Shown here: one piece after another, positions 1-9,066 of the stretch
How the letters are laid out: each line of letters starts with the position of its first letter
Position numbering within the stretch: position 1 is the first letter of the stretch
Assembly (NCBI RefSeq): GCF_018555685.1
Contig: NZ_JAFLWW010000004.1
Coordinates: 1-64,000 of the forward strand
Direction of reading: 5' to 3'
Length of the DNA stretch: 64,000 nucleotides
Origin: Aminobacter anthyllidis
GTDB taxonomy: Bacteria; Pseudomonadota; Alphaproteobacteria; Rhizobiales; Rhizobiaceae
Notes under the pieces: model-generated
Database searches by the model: none
Told to the model about the DNA's origin: nothing
Seen by the model: only the letters and a program-made list of their open reading frames with translations
Translations under genes and position numbers: made by a program

Positions 1-472
1 CCATGATGATCTTCTGGCTGACGATATCGTCGAAGCCATGGATCTGTTTTGGATTACCAGTGAGCACGATGGCTGCGTCATGGACCTTGAGATCGGGTGC
101 ACCGAAGGCAACCTGCCGGCAGCGCTCCGGCGTGATCGAGAGACCAGAGGCCACCGCATCGAAGCGGCCGGCCAGCAGCCCGGGGATCAGGGCGCCAAAC
201 TCGGTGACCCTGATGTCGATCTCCTTGACGCCAAGTTCGGCAAAGGCAGCCCGCAACAGATCAGGATGCCATCCCTTGGCCTCGCCGGTGGCTTCATCAC
301 GAAAGCCCCATGGCGTCCGGTTGTGGATGCCGATGACGATCTTGCCTTCGCGCAGCACACGCTCTTTGGTGGTCTCGGCCAAGGCCGTGCCGCCAGGCAT
401 GACAACGATCAGCGCAAGCAGAGCGCTCCACATGAATGCAAGACGCAGGCGTACAGGACTTCTAAAGCTCAT
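1..472 (-). CDS. Amino-acid-type ABC transporter substrate-binding protein, 5' part only
   Basis: The reverse strand is open from an ATG at 470-472 to the window edge, so about 157 N-terminal residues are present and the C-terminus lies outside. A purine-rich GGGAGAG sits just upstream of the ATG. Residues 1-32 form a signal peptide (basic start, hydrophobic core, ending near ALA). The next part, with a KIVIGIHNRTPWGFRDE stretch and a GRFDAVASGLSITPERC stretch, is typical of type-3 periplasmic binding domains (SBP_bac_3, the GlnH/EhuB kind), which deliver polar amino acids or ectoine-like solutes to an inner-membrane permease. The ligand cannot be told from half a protein. Its permease and ATPase are presumably to the left of the window. 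Confidence 0.85.
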   Translation of the reverse strand, partial: MSFRSPVRLRLAFMWSALLALIVVMPGGTALAETTKERVLREGKIVIGIHNRTPWGFRDEATGEAKGWHPDLLRAAFAELGVKEIDIRVTEFGALIPGLLAGRFDAVASGLSITPERCRQVAFGAPDLKVHDAAIVLTGNPKQIHGFDDIVSQKIIM

Positions 473-582
473 GCTCTCTCTCCCATTGTTGTAAAATGTT
501 GCGTCGACCGCCAATGCAGGGACGTCTGACGTGCATTGACGTGTGGCATCGCAGTCTCGCCTCCCGCGAACCTGCAGTGCGT

Positions 583-1236
583 TCAGCTTCGCCGTGGAAG
601 GCTTTCGCCGGCTGTGGTGCCGCGTTCACTGCCGGCGTGGAGCCGGTCGTCCGCCGGTCGCGGCGGCAATTCCGCGCTGCGGTCGCTCAATGCCTGGAGA
701 TCCGCCAGGACCGACTGAATTTGCGGCCAGGGGAATGCCGATGTGTCCCCCAAGTTCTCGGCACCGCCCACAATGATCGTCAGCTTGGCGATCACCCCGG
801 CAAGTGACTGAGCGGGTGTGGCTGCAAGAGCGTCGAGGATCTCTTCTTCGGCCTCAACGGCTTGTGCCTCGGCTGCTCGGGCTCGCGAGTATCCGACCTT
901 CTGGTCAAGCTCGTTCCAACGGGTCTGACGATCGCTAAGCACCGCAGCCTGCGGCGTGCCCTGCCGGGCGTCCTCAGGCCCAGCATCGGGTTCGGAAGTC
1001 GCCAGGGCGTTCCTGATCCTTATCTCAAGACGTTGCTGCAGCCGGCACAAAACCACTGCCATGTGATGGGCTTGTTCCCACTCCTGCAGCAGGACAACGC
1101 ATGGGTCGAGCGGCGCCCGTAAGCGCACAGCCTTTACAATATCGCCAACTGCCCCATCGTCATCCACAACACAGCTCTTCCTTCGTCCCCCTTGGGTGAC
1201 GAAAGGCAAAGCTGTGGTATTGTCGGAATCAGCCAT
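583..1236 (-). CDS. Hypothetical protein, 217 aa
   Basis: This reverse-strand frame starts at ATG 1234-1236 and gives a soluble, Ala/Glu/Arg-rich protein of 217 aa with no signal peptide or membrane segment. The middle (about residues 95-150) is strongly helical and acidic, with repeated EAQAVEAEEE-like character. I do not recognise a catalytic motif. The next recognised gene on the same strand is the binding protein gene about 110 bases downstream, but nothing ties the two functionally. It may be an orphan of accessory DNA. The reading frame looks genuine from its amino-acid composition; the function is unknown. The ribosome binding site is weak. Confidence 0.55.
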   Translation of the reverse strand: MADSDNTTALPFVTQGGRRKSCVVDDDGAVGDIVKAVRLRAPLDPCVVLLQEWEQAHHMAVVLCRLQQRLEIRIRNALATSEPDAGPEDARQGTPQAAVLSDRQTRWNELDQKVGYSRARAAEAQAVEAEEEILDALAATPAQSLAGVIAKLTIIVGGAENLGDTSAFPWPQIQSVLADLQALSDRSAELPPRPADDRLHAGSERGTTAGESLPRRS

Positions 1237-1377
1237 GATCCGAGCTCCAACCAGCTAGGGTTTGGTCAGGCCAGCCAGAGCGTAACCGCGCTCTGGTTGG
1301 CTGAATAGTGTGCAATGCAAGTGCACTGCACGTGCGAAATATGCACGGCCGAGCGGAAAGTTCAAGCACTGAATTCG

Positions 1378-1542
1378 ATGACCAAGAAACCTTTTACGAC
1401 CCGACTTGATCCTGCAATTTTAGAACTAGCTCAAAAGCTGGCAGAAGTGGACCGTCGATCGATTACTGCTGTCATCGAGGTTGCGCTCATTGAATATGCT
1501 GGACGTCGCGGCATTCGCGTGCCGGAAGACACAAAGGCGTAG
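1378..1542 (+). CDS. Small ribbon-helix-helix-like protein, 54 aa
   Basis: The ATG at 1378 opens a 54-residue protein. It begins with a basic, strand-like stretch (KKPFTTRLDPAILELAQ) followed by two helices (LAQKLAEVDRRSITAVIEVALIEYAG). This order, a short beta strand with alternating polar residues and then two helices joined by an R-S-I-T turn, is the ribbon-helix-helix fold of the Arc/CopG/ParD antitoxin-like DNA-binding proteins. A longer version from 1315 is open, but the added residues are Cys-rich and unlike the family. No toxin gene follows, so this is an orphan regulator or an antitoxin remnant. The fold assignment is by eye. Confidence 0.5.
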   Translation: MTKKPFTTRLDPAILELAQKLAEVDRRSITAVIEVALIEYAGRRGIRVPEDTKA

Positions 1543-2342
1543 GTAGCACGTCGAACTTTGGCAGAGACGTTGCCGCAGTACGATCAAAAGGGTTTGGCAA
1601 AATAATCAACTCGCGTGCGGCGCACTTCAGCGTGAGCTGCGCAGCAGGCGTCAACCTCATTCGAGCGGCGGCAGAACCGGCATGCGACTGCTCTCGCTAC
1701 AGCAAGAAATAAGCATCCTTGGTGAGCGCGTTGAAGCCGGACAGGTAGGGCGGGTCGCGGCTGCCAACAAATTAGACATGGCAAACACCATGTCGGCCAT
1801 CGCTAGCTTGTCATGGTTTAGCGAAGCGCGGCTCGCGAGATCTGGCTTTCAGCCGTGCTGCTTAATCCGGAACGCCACGCAAATCGGATCACCAGCTCGG
1901 TCAGATCAGTGGGCGACATAACCAGCGTTTAAGCGTCATTTGTGAGAGCAGGGGATAGGCATAGTTGGCAATATACGCCTTCTTTTCCTCGTCCCGACGG
2001 CTGCAATGCGCCCCGATCCGGTCGTCCACCCCCAAGAGTCGGAATTCCCGAATCCCGCCTTTGGTTCATAGCTAATTGCCAGCAAAAATAGATGACGGAT
2101 ATGGGACATTGCCGACTTTCAGCCGTGGAAATCCAGAATAGCTGCCATAGACACGCACGTCGCATCTCCCAACCGGATTAACTGATCGTCGCTCACAGGT
2201 GCGATAGACAAAATGCCGGCGCATTTCATATCGTCGAAGTTCGAGGCTGAAACGCTGCAAAGAATATGCGAGTGAAGTAAAATATTGGGGACTATAACCG
2301 ACGCGACTGGGCTGTTGGAACTTTGCCATGGGAGGGGAACGA
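1543..2342. other. Long non-coding gap with no intact gene
   Basis: About 800 bases without a convincing gene. The base composition is more AT-rich than the rest. One short reverse-strand stretch, about 1697-1765, reads like a protein tail (G-S-R-D-P-P-Y-L-S-G-F-N-A-L-T then stop) but is only about 22 codons long, closed by stops on both sides, and looks like a gene remnant. The right end carries the promoter region of the three-gene operon that begins at 2400. Confidence 0.5.
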
Positions 2343-2393
2343 ATGGATACGATGTATCGCAGCGCGTCTGCAGTGGCTATTGGCCATGGGTAA
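2343..2393 (+). other. Short leader reading frame (16 codons) in frame with the next gene
   Basis: ATG 2343 is preceded by a strong purine-rich ribosome site (GGGAGGGG) and runs 16 codons to TAA at 2391-2393. It is in the same frame as the 834-aa gene that follows, whose first usable start is a TTG at 2400, six bases after the stop. It is either a leader peptide that couples translation by re-initiation, or the true N-terminus of the next protein interrupted by a nonsense codon. The sequence alone cannot decide. Confidence 0.4.
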
Positions 2394-2399
2394 GCGTCG

Positions 2400-4904
2400 T
2401 TGACACTCAATCCGAACCAGTTGATCCAAGGAAGCCAGATCGAGGGCTTCCCCAAGGCCTATGTCATCGGCGCCTACGATACGCGGATCACCTTTTATTC
2501 GCAGCAGGTCCGCGCTCTGGCGCTGGCGCATGCGCTGCATGTCGAGCATCATATCGGCCCGAGTGCTCGCATCGGTGTTATCGGCGGCGGCGCAGCAGGG
2601 GTGATGCTGGCTGCGGCGCTGGCGTTGCAAAGCGATGCCGTCATCCAGCTCTTCGAGAAATCGGAAGTATTGATGCCGCTGCAACGCACGGCAACCCGGC
2701 GTCGGCTGGATCCGCGCATTTATGAATGGCCGCGTAGCGACGCCGAACATGAAATAGCCGAACTGCCAATCCTCGACTGGACATCTGGCTCGGCCGCCGA
2801 TGTGCGCCAGGCGGTCCTCGGCGAATTCGAGGCTGTGAGGGCTGCAACCGGAAGCCAGATCACGACCCACCTCCATCACAAGATCGAGACTGTCAGCACC
2901 ACCGCGCATGGCTATCGGATCGATTTCGAACGAGATGGCGCCGACGGCGCTCGTGAGCAGTCGCAAACCGAAGTCGATCTTCTGTTCTTTACCTTTGGAT
3001 TTGGATTGGAGCCGCCTCGACCGATCAAGCACACGCCTACCGAGAGTTACTGGTTGGATGGGGGTATTCCCGGCGCGGCCATCGACGGCAAGGCGCGCCC
3101 CTGCTTCTTCATCAGCGGGAATGGCGATGGCGGTTTAATCGACTTCGTCGCCGCCGCCAGCGCAGCGTTCGACCATGACGCGATGATCCGCACGATCGCG
3201 CATAGGGAGGGCGTCATGGCGCTTCGCGACGAGCTTTTGGCGGTCGATGGCGAGGCCCGCGCAGCGGAGGCCGCAGGCAATGGCTACGATTTTGTCGCCG
3301 CCTATGACGATAGGATCGGCGCTCAGGTAGCCGCGCTCGGCCTGATCGATGAAATCGCGGCGCGATTGCGACCGGGGGTACAGCTCATCTTGCAGACCCG
3401 CGAACCCGATTTGATGTCGGTCAAGACGGCCACCCTAAATCGGCTGGCGACCTATCTCGTCATCAAGGCATGCAAGCAGGATCCGGTGCGGCAGTTCGAG
3501 CATGTCGTGTGCGAAAACGTAACTCCGCTCGACCCGCCTAACGATGTCGACGCGCCCGCCTTTTTGCTCGATTGCGACGGGCGCCCAATTCCTGCCGACA
3601 AGGTGATTGCCAGGCGCGGCCCGAACCGGGATGCGGCCCGGGCGCCGTTTGCGGCCATGCTGGCGAATTTCGAAGCAGAACATGCCGTCTGGGTCGGCCG
3701 GTTCCCCGACGATAGCATTGCACCGACGCTGAGCGAGGACGCCCGGGCGCATTTCGTCCGCTTGTCCAAAGACAAAAAGCTTCCCTTGCCGCGATATCGT
3801 CATGAAGCCGCCGCCCAGGTGATGCCTCTACGGGTTAAGGTCGCTCAGCACGGCCAAATGGCCCGCTGGTCGGGCGACATCACCCTAGACCAAGCGACGA
3901 CCATTTGGGGCCGTGATGCCCGGGCCTCGAAATTGCTTGTCGAAGCAACGCCGGAACCGTTGGGTCCGCTGGCCTTCGCGACAGCCCGGCTGGGCCTCCA
4001 TTGCCAGCAACCCTGGTTCGAAGTCGATATCCCGCATTGGCAGCCCTTCCTGACACGCCTATCCTGCGAGTCACGACATGCTACCAATCTGGCGCTCCCA
4101 ACCTTGCGGGCGAGAAGCAACGACGCCTCGGCCCTGAATGCCTCCGAACTTCCGCCATCCGATATGGCCACCCGGTTGCATGAGGCGATGGACCGATGGA
4201 TCCTCGACAAAATCTCCAGTCATCTCGACGGCTATTTGACCCGTGGCGAGGATCCGGGCCACCTGATTCCGTTCAAGGCAGCCGCTGATATCAGCGCGGC
4301 AATGTCGGCTACTTGGACCGAATGGCGAGCGGTCTTCCTTGCGCATCCTCCGTTACTTGCCCGCTTCCTCCGCTTGTCGCTGTGCGCTCAGGACTCGGAT
4401 GATCTTATAGACGAGGCTCGATGCCTCGTCGGCCCTCTGCTGATGAAGCAGTTGACCGGCGCCATTGCCGTGACGCTCGCGATCGCCAGCGTGTGGCAAG
4501 TCATGGCGCCTCATGACGCGCCTCCCGGCAATCTGATGCGAACATCCGGCAGCGCGATCCGAACCGGTCATAGCTGTGCCGCCGAGTTCCTCGACGGCGA
4601 TCTCATGCCGATCCGGGCGTTCAAATTCATGTGGCGGACTCATTTCGTGGTGTTGCCGATGGTGAACAGCCCGAGCGGGTTTTCAACGATGGCCGATACC
4701 TCGCTAATCAAGACCGAGCTCATCGTGCCGAGACTCACCGAGCCGGGTCAAACGTCCAATCTCGTTTTGACCGTTGATCAAGCCTTCATCGAGGCAGTCG
4801 GTATCAGCGTCGCAGCTCTTGGCGCGCTCCTCGATGGCGCCGAGGCAGCGCATTTCGCGCATATGGCCAAAGCTATTGAAAAGTCCCAAGAGGTGCCAGC
4901 ATGA
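2400..4904 (+). CDS. lmuA: FAD/NAD(P)-binding effector of a Lamassu / ABC-three-component defence system (FMO-like)
   Basis: First gene of a three-gene operon, 834 aa from TTG 2400; no in-frame ATG occurs until about residue 69, inside the nucleotide-binding site, so the TTG or the upstream ATG 2343 (cut off by TAA) must be used. After a conserved-looking ITFYSQQVRAL segment (residues 30-40) comes a Rossmann dinucleotide-binding motif, VIGGGAAGVML (60-70), followed by a beta strand ending in E (LFEKSE), the classical FAD/NAD(P) fingerprint of flavin monooxygenases and pyridine nucleotide-disulphide oxidoreductases. The C-terminal half has no motif I know. Order and overlaps with the middle gene and SMC-like ATPase gene match Lamassu, where the first gene is the toxic effector and a monooxygenase effector subtype is known. 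Proposed role: abortive response that consumes or alters a dinucleotide or other metabolite. The enzymatic activity is inferred. Confidence 0.72.
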   Translation: MTLNPNQLIQGSQIEGFPKAYVIGAYDTRITFYSQQVRALALAHALHVEHHIGPSARIGVIGGGAAGVMLAAALALQSDAVIQLFEKSEVLMPLQRTATRRRLDPRIYEWPRSDAEHEIAELPILDWTSGSAADVRQAVLGEFEAVRAATGSQITTHLHHKIETVSTTAHGYRIDFERDGADGAREQSQTEVDLLFFTFGFGLEPPRPIKHTPTESYWLDGGIPGAAIDGKARPCFFISGNGDGGLIDFVAAASAAFDHDAMIRTIAHREGVMALRDELLAVDGEARAAEAAGNGYDFVAAYDDRIGAQVAALGLIDEIAARLRPGVQLILQTREPDLMSVKTATLNRLATYLVIKACKQDPVRQFEHVVCENVTPLDPPNDVDAPAFLLDCDGRPIPADKVIARRGPNRDAARAPFAAMLANFEAEHAVWVGRFPDDSIAPTLSEDARAHFVRLSKDKKLPLPRYRHEAAAQVMPLRVKVAQHGQMARWSGDITLDQATTIWGRDARASKLLVEATPEPLGPLAFATARLGLHCQQPWFEVDIPHWQPFLTRLSCESRHATNLALPTLRARSNDASALNASELPPSDMATRLHEAMDRWILDKISSHLDGYLTRGEDPGHLIPFKAAADISAAMSATWTEWRAVFLAHPPLLARFLRLSLCAQDSDDLIDEARCLVGPLLMKQLTGAIAVTLAIASVWQVMAPHDAPPGNLMRTSGSAIRTGHSCAAEFLDGDLMPIRAFKFMWRTHFVVLPMVNSPSGFSTMADTSLIKTELIVPRLTEPGQTSNLVLTVDQAFIEAVGISVAALGALLDGAEAAHFAHMAKAIEKSQEVPA

Positions 4905-5602
4905 CCGATCAGCCGTCACCATCCCCGGCTCAGGACACGCTGCGCTGGGTAGCCGACACGCTCAAGGCATATGCCGAGGAGGCCGATCTTCCATTTCGGG
5001 AGGCGCCCGAGTTGGCCTCTTCGGCCTTCAAGGGCGCGACGGAAACCAGTGCCGCCAGCATCGCTTCCCGCGATTTGCCCGTCAACTGCGGTGGACTCGA
5101 GATCGGCCGCTATCATGTCCTGCTCGGACTTCTCCCCGAGGCCCCGCGAGAGGAGGATATCCTTGAGACGCTGCGGCTGTTCCGCAATCAATGCGTCGTG
5201 GCGCGATCATATATCGCCCCCAACGCCGCGCTCGACCTGCAACTCTATCTGATTGGCCCCAGAGGAAGCGAGATCGCAGAACCCTGGCATCCGCTTGCTC
5301 TGCTCGTCGAGCGAGACGAGCGGGTCGCGCGCAAGCTTGTCTGGCTCCGTCCCGACCATGCAAACAACGATATCAAGAGTTTCGCCGATTTCACCAAGCG
5401 CAGTTTTCTTGCGCGCCCATGGAAGCATGACGCCCGATTTTCGATGGCTACGCTCGACAATATCAGCCAGGCGGCACCCGACGAGGATATGCCGCGCACC
5501 ACGGCCGGTGAATGGGTGAAGCTCGCGGCGGAGCATCGCGGCGATCCAGCTGCGCTCGTCGACGGGCTGGTCAGATCTTGGGAGAAAAGGGGAACGCCAT
5601 GA
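4901..5602 (+). CDS. lmuC: Middle component of the Lamassu / ABC-three-component system
   Basis: A 233-aa soluble protein whose ATG (4901) overlaps the TGA of the preceding gene in ATGA, with an AGAGG ribosome site, so translation is probably coupled. It has no catalytic motif or membrane segment. The size and position, between an effector and a large SMC-like ATPase, fit the small LmuC/middle component that bridges effector and ATPase in Lamassu and in the wider ABC-3C class. It has acidic helical stretches and a basic Arg/Lys/Trp patch around residues 140-180. The assignment is from context more than sequence, since these middle proteins are highly diverged. Its own stop overlaps the next start, again ATGA. 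Confidence 0.65.
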   Translation: MTDQPSPSPAQDTLRWVADTLKAYAEEADLPFREAPELASSAFKGATETSAASIASRDLPVNCGGLEIGRYHVLLGLLPEAPREEDILETLRLFRNQCVVARSYIAPNAALDLQLYLIGPRGSEIAEPWHPLALLVERDERVARKLVWLRPDHANNDIKSFADFTKRSFLARPWKHDARFSMATLDNISQAAPDEDMPRTTAGEWVKLAAEHRGDPAALVDGLVRSWEKRGTP

Positions 5603-8600
5603 ACCCGCTATACCTCTCGCGTGTCGAGCTGAAGGATTTCCGAACTTTCGGTAACTTCGCGCTGGATATTCCTCCGACGCCGGGCCTTATCCTTTTGGTC
5701 GGCACCAACGGACTGGGCAAAAGCAGCTTTTTCGACGGCATAGAATGGTGCCTAACAGGCGAAGTGCGCCGCTTCTCGAATCACATCGCACGCCTTAAGG
5801 AAGCCGACTATCTAACACGGCGAGATGCGGAAAAGGGCGCGCATAAAGCTACGCTGCGCTTCAATCATGGCGTCCCACTCACGCGAACTGCGACCCTCAA
5901 GCCAGATAAGCAGGCTTTGATCGATCTGCTCAAGTCGCCAGCTTGGGGCGATATCAGCGATGTCGGACCCTATCTCGCATTCACCCATTTTCTCGGCCAG
6001 GCGGCGCAGCAGCGCTTCACGAGCCGCAAGCATAATGAACAATGGGAGGCCTTGAAAGGACCGAGCGGTATCGACCGGCTCGAAGAAATCCGTCTCGCGC
6101 TACGCGGCACACCTACAACCAACGCTTTCCGCAAAAGGCTCGAAGAGGAGCAATTGCGCCTCGATCAGGCCGAGACGACTTTGATAGGCTGGCGCGACCT
6201 CACGGACCGGCTGACCCGTCTCCGCGAGGGGGGCGCACTCATCGGTGTGCTGCCAGCGTCGGAACTTGAAAACCGGTTTGCCGCCTTGGCGCAAGAATTC
6301 CAAAACCGAACGGGGTCGTCGATAGACGAGGGCGGCGCTGATCTGAGCGGACGCTTGATCGTATTGAGACAAGCGATCCAGGGAGCGATGGATCGAGCCA
6401 GCGCCACGAGCGCTGGCCTCGAACCAATGCGTGCGATTGCCGATCGCTATCTCGCGCTTGTTCCACAGTCCGATCCCACTGGCCAGCAGCGGGCCGCGGC
6501 GAAGGCTGCGGTAACCGAAGCTACTTCCGAGCTCAGCTTAGCCGAACTCGCAGGTCTTGGCCTCGGCCGTTCATCGACTGAGCAGGCTGGGCTGGTGACC
6601 GCCGCGGAAGCCGAGATCCAACGCTTGATGCTTCTCCGACAGCTGTTCGCTGAGCGCGAGCGGCTCAGCGGCCAACAAAAGGCAATCGCGGCGCAATGCG
6701 ACGAGATCAGCACTCTGGAGGGAGCCAAACAGAATTCCATTATCGACCAGACCGAACGCCTAGCGACCGCGCGCGACAATCATGTTCGACGGACGGCTTT
6801 GGAAGCACAACAGGCAGCGCTGCGCGAGATCAGCCTCCGCATTCAAGATCTCACGGCGCTGAACGCGACGCACGCTGCACGCGAGGCCGCAGTCGCGGCC
6901 ACGAAGGGCGCGGCCGACGAGGCGGCCACGAAGTTGCCCGAGATTCGCTCGCGGCGCAGCGCGCTCGACGTCCAAATTGCGACGAGTGAGCAGGAGTTGA
7001 TCGCCCTGCGTGCCAAGGCCTCCGACATGGCCGATGCGCTTGCGCGCCTCGCCGGGCACATCGGAGAGCATGATCAGGAATGCCCCGTCTGCTCCAGTGC
7101 CTTCGGACCCGGCATACTCCAGTCGCTGGCAAATGCCGCCGCCGCCGAGCAAAATGGCGCTTTGACCGAACGAGCCCGTCTGCATCAGATCTTGGTTGAT
7201 GGGCGCAGCGCGTTGAACAGCGAACTGGTTGCGGCCCAGCAGGCGGTTGACAGCCATAATGCCGAAATCGCCGCCGCCGCCGCGACGCTCTCGTTGCTGT
7301 CTAGCGCGCGCGACGATATTGCCCAAAGCCTCGCTACTAACATCGACGGCGATCTGGCCGCCGTCGCCGAGGCGCGGCTTCAAAAGATCGCGGCCGACCT
7401 TTCATCCCTTCTGGCCAACGGGACCTCCGGAGAAGCCATGATTGCTTCGGCCGAGGCCGACATCGCCAAGTCGACGGCGGAACTCAACGCGCTGCGCGAG
7501 CGCCGGAACGGTGTCGATCAAAGCGCGCTCGCCAACAGAAACGCTCTGCAGGCCATCACCGAGCATCTGGATGCACTGCCCCAGCCATTGCCGGTCTACT
7601 CGGCCGTCGAAGGCCTTATCATGGAGCAGCAAAAGACCTTGGCATCATTGCAGGCGCGCCAGGTCGAGCTGTCTACCGAGCTAGCGACGGCGCATGCCAC
7701 CGAAGGTGTCGCCCGCCAGCGTCTTACCGCCGTGCAGAATGAACAAGACGCCCTCGATGAGCGGATCGCCGCGGCCGACCGGGATATGGTGGCCTTGACG
7801 GCACACTGGGCGGGCGGTGGCCTCGTCGGCACGCCCAAGCACGATGCAATCGAAGCAATGGCTAACGTCTTGAGGCAGCTTTCCGCCGATCTCGCGACCA
7901 TGCTCAATCGGCACGAACAGCTGGCGGTCAATTTGGAGGGCTTGAAGAAACAGGAAGATCTTCAGAGCCTCATCGCCGCCATGGAAACCGAGGCGGGCGC
8001 CGGCGCCGCCGACGATCCCGCTGCGCATGAACGCCAGCTTCAGGATGAGATCGCTGCCAGACGCAAGGCGCTCGAACTCACCAAGGCAACTCAGGAGGCA
8101 GTAAAGGCCTATTCGCAAAAGCTACAGGGTGAAGCCGACGCGTTCTCGACCCAGTTCCTTGAGCCGCTCAACGACATGGTCGAAAATTTCAATCGTGCGC
8201 TGCTCAGCACGCCAGGGGAGACAGTCGAGTTCAGCGCCGATCATGCGGTCAACCGCACGCAGTTGGACATGCAATTGCGCTATGCCGATGAGATCGATAA
8301 CGAGCTGTATAACCGGCAGTTGCCGCCCCAGCTGGTACTGAGCGAGGGCCAGATGGCCGCCAACGGGTTCAGCATATTGTGCGCGGCGAGTACCGCCTAT
8401 CCGTGGTCCAATTGGCGCGCCCTGCTGCTTGACGATCCGCTCCAGCACAATGATGTCATCCACGCTGCAGCCTTTGTCGATCTGATGCGCAATCTGGTCG
8501 AAATGCAGTCCTACCAACTGCTTATGTCAACACATGATCGCGCCGAAGGCGCTTTTTTGGCTCGGAAGTTCGATGCGGCCAATTTGCCCTGCACCGTCAT

Positions 8601-8703
8601 CACACTCACGGCGCCGTCTAAGGAGGGTGTCCTTACTGACCCAGCGCAATACAACGCCGCAGCACATGCCCTTATGAAGTCGCGCTTAGGCAATACTGCA
8701 TGA
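5599..8703 (+). CDS. lmuB: SMC/Rad50-like ABC ATPase of the Lamassu / ABC-three-component system
   Basis: The ATG at 5599 overlaps the previous TGA and has AAGGGGAA upstream; an alternative start 29 codons earlier lies inside the preceding gene and is unlikely. The 1034-aa protein has a split ATPase head: Walker A GTNGLGKSS (35-43) with the following FFDGIEW typical of RecF/RecN/SMC proteins; at the C-terminal end an ABC signature LSEGQ (914-918), a Walker B with DDP rather than DE (LLLDDPLQHND, D945-D946) and an H-loop STHD (977-980). Between them lie long coiled coils interrupted midway by CPVC (C495, C498), a Rad50-type zinc hook. DDP-type Walker B motifs occur in conflict-related ABC ATPases. 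In Lamassu the ATPase senses foreign DNA ends or structures and releases the effector. This is the best-supported member of the operon. Confidence 0.88.
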   Translation: MNPLYLSRVELKDFRTFGNFALDIPPTPGLILLVGTNGLGKSSFFDGIEWCLTGEVRRFSNHIARLKEADYLTRRDAEKGAHKATLRFNHGVPLTRTATLKPDKQALIDLLKSPAWGDISDVGPYLAFTHFLGQAAQQRFTSRKHNEQWEALKGPSGIDRLEEIRLALRGTPTTNAFRKRLEEEQLRLDQAETTLIGWRDLTDRLTRLREGGALIGVLPASELENRFAALAQEFQNRTGSSIDEGGADLSGRLIVLRQAIQGAMDRASATSAGLEPMRAIADRYLALVPQSDPTGQQRAAAKAAVTEATSELSLAELAGLGLGRSSTEQAGLVTAAEAEIQRLMLLRQLFAERERLSGQQKAIAAQCDEISTLEGAKQNSIIDQTERLATARDNHVRRTALEAQQAALREISLRIQDLTALNATHAAREAAVAATKGAADEAATKLPEIRSRRSALDVQIATSEQELIALRAKASDMADALARLAGHIGEHDQECPVCSSAFGPGILQSLANAAAAEQNGALTERARLHQILVDGRSALNSELVAAQQAVDSHNAEIAAAAATLSLLSSARDDIAQSLATNIDGDLAAVAEARLQKIAADLSSLLANGTSGEAMIASAEADIAKSTAELNALRERRNGVDQSALANRNALQAITEHLDALPQPLPVYSAVEGLIMEQQKTLASLQARQVELSTELATAHATEGVARQRLTAVQNEQDALDERIAAADRDMVALTAHWAGGGLVGTPKHDAIEAMANVLRQLSADLATMLNRHEQLAVNLEGLKKQEDLQSLIAAMETEAGAGAADDPAAHERQLQDEIAARRKALELTKATQEAVKAYSQKLQGEADAFSTQFLEPLNDMVENFNRALLSTPGETVEFSADHAVNRTQLDMQLRYADEIDNELYNRQLPPQLVLSEGQMAANGFSILCAASTAYPWSNWRALLLDDPLQHNDVIHAAAFVDLMRNLVEMQSYQLLMSTHDRAEGAFLARKFDAANLPCTVITLTAPSKEGVLTDPAQYNAAAHALMKSRLGNTA

Positions 8704-9066
8704 TCGCTTAGCATCCGGTACTCGCCGCCTCAGACGGAGTATCGGTCTAGCGCGAAGCACCGCACCATATCTTTCTGCACGGAAGGCTATCAAGCATCGA
8801 CGCGCCGACCAATGGCTGATGTAAGGCGCTACCTACCGCTTGCGACCCCGCGCGGAGACGGCAGCTATCGAGCGCTCGCCTCTGGAAACCGGACAGGCAG
8901 AAGGCGGCCCCACCGCAGCTGCAGCTGCGATACGCGCACAGCCATCGTGGGCGCCGGCAATAGCGCGACAACGACCACGAGCGCACCATCTGATAAGCAC
9001 CGGCTAAAGGCGGTTTCGCGCAACAGCGACTACTGGCAGTGCGTCGACTGCGGGGGTGACACTATT
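8704..9066. other. Non-coding gap with one weak hairpin
   Basis: About 360 bases between the ATPase gene and the end of the convergent PAN-domain gene. A 9-bp stem with one G-T pair (8715-8723 with 8737-8745) sits 12 bases after the operon stop codon, but has no T run, so it is at best a weak terminator. I find no convincing coding frame: the open stretches on both strands are rich in Arg, Ser and Cys and lack ribosome sites. Confidence 0.4.

Noticed and set aside
1697-1765. Short DPPY-containing reverse-strand tail
   Set aside because: DPPY is also the motif of N6-adenine methyltransferases, but 22 codons between stops with no other motif is not evidence for one.
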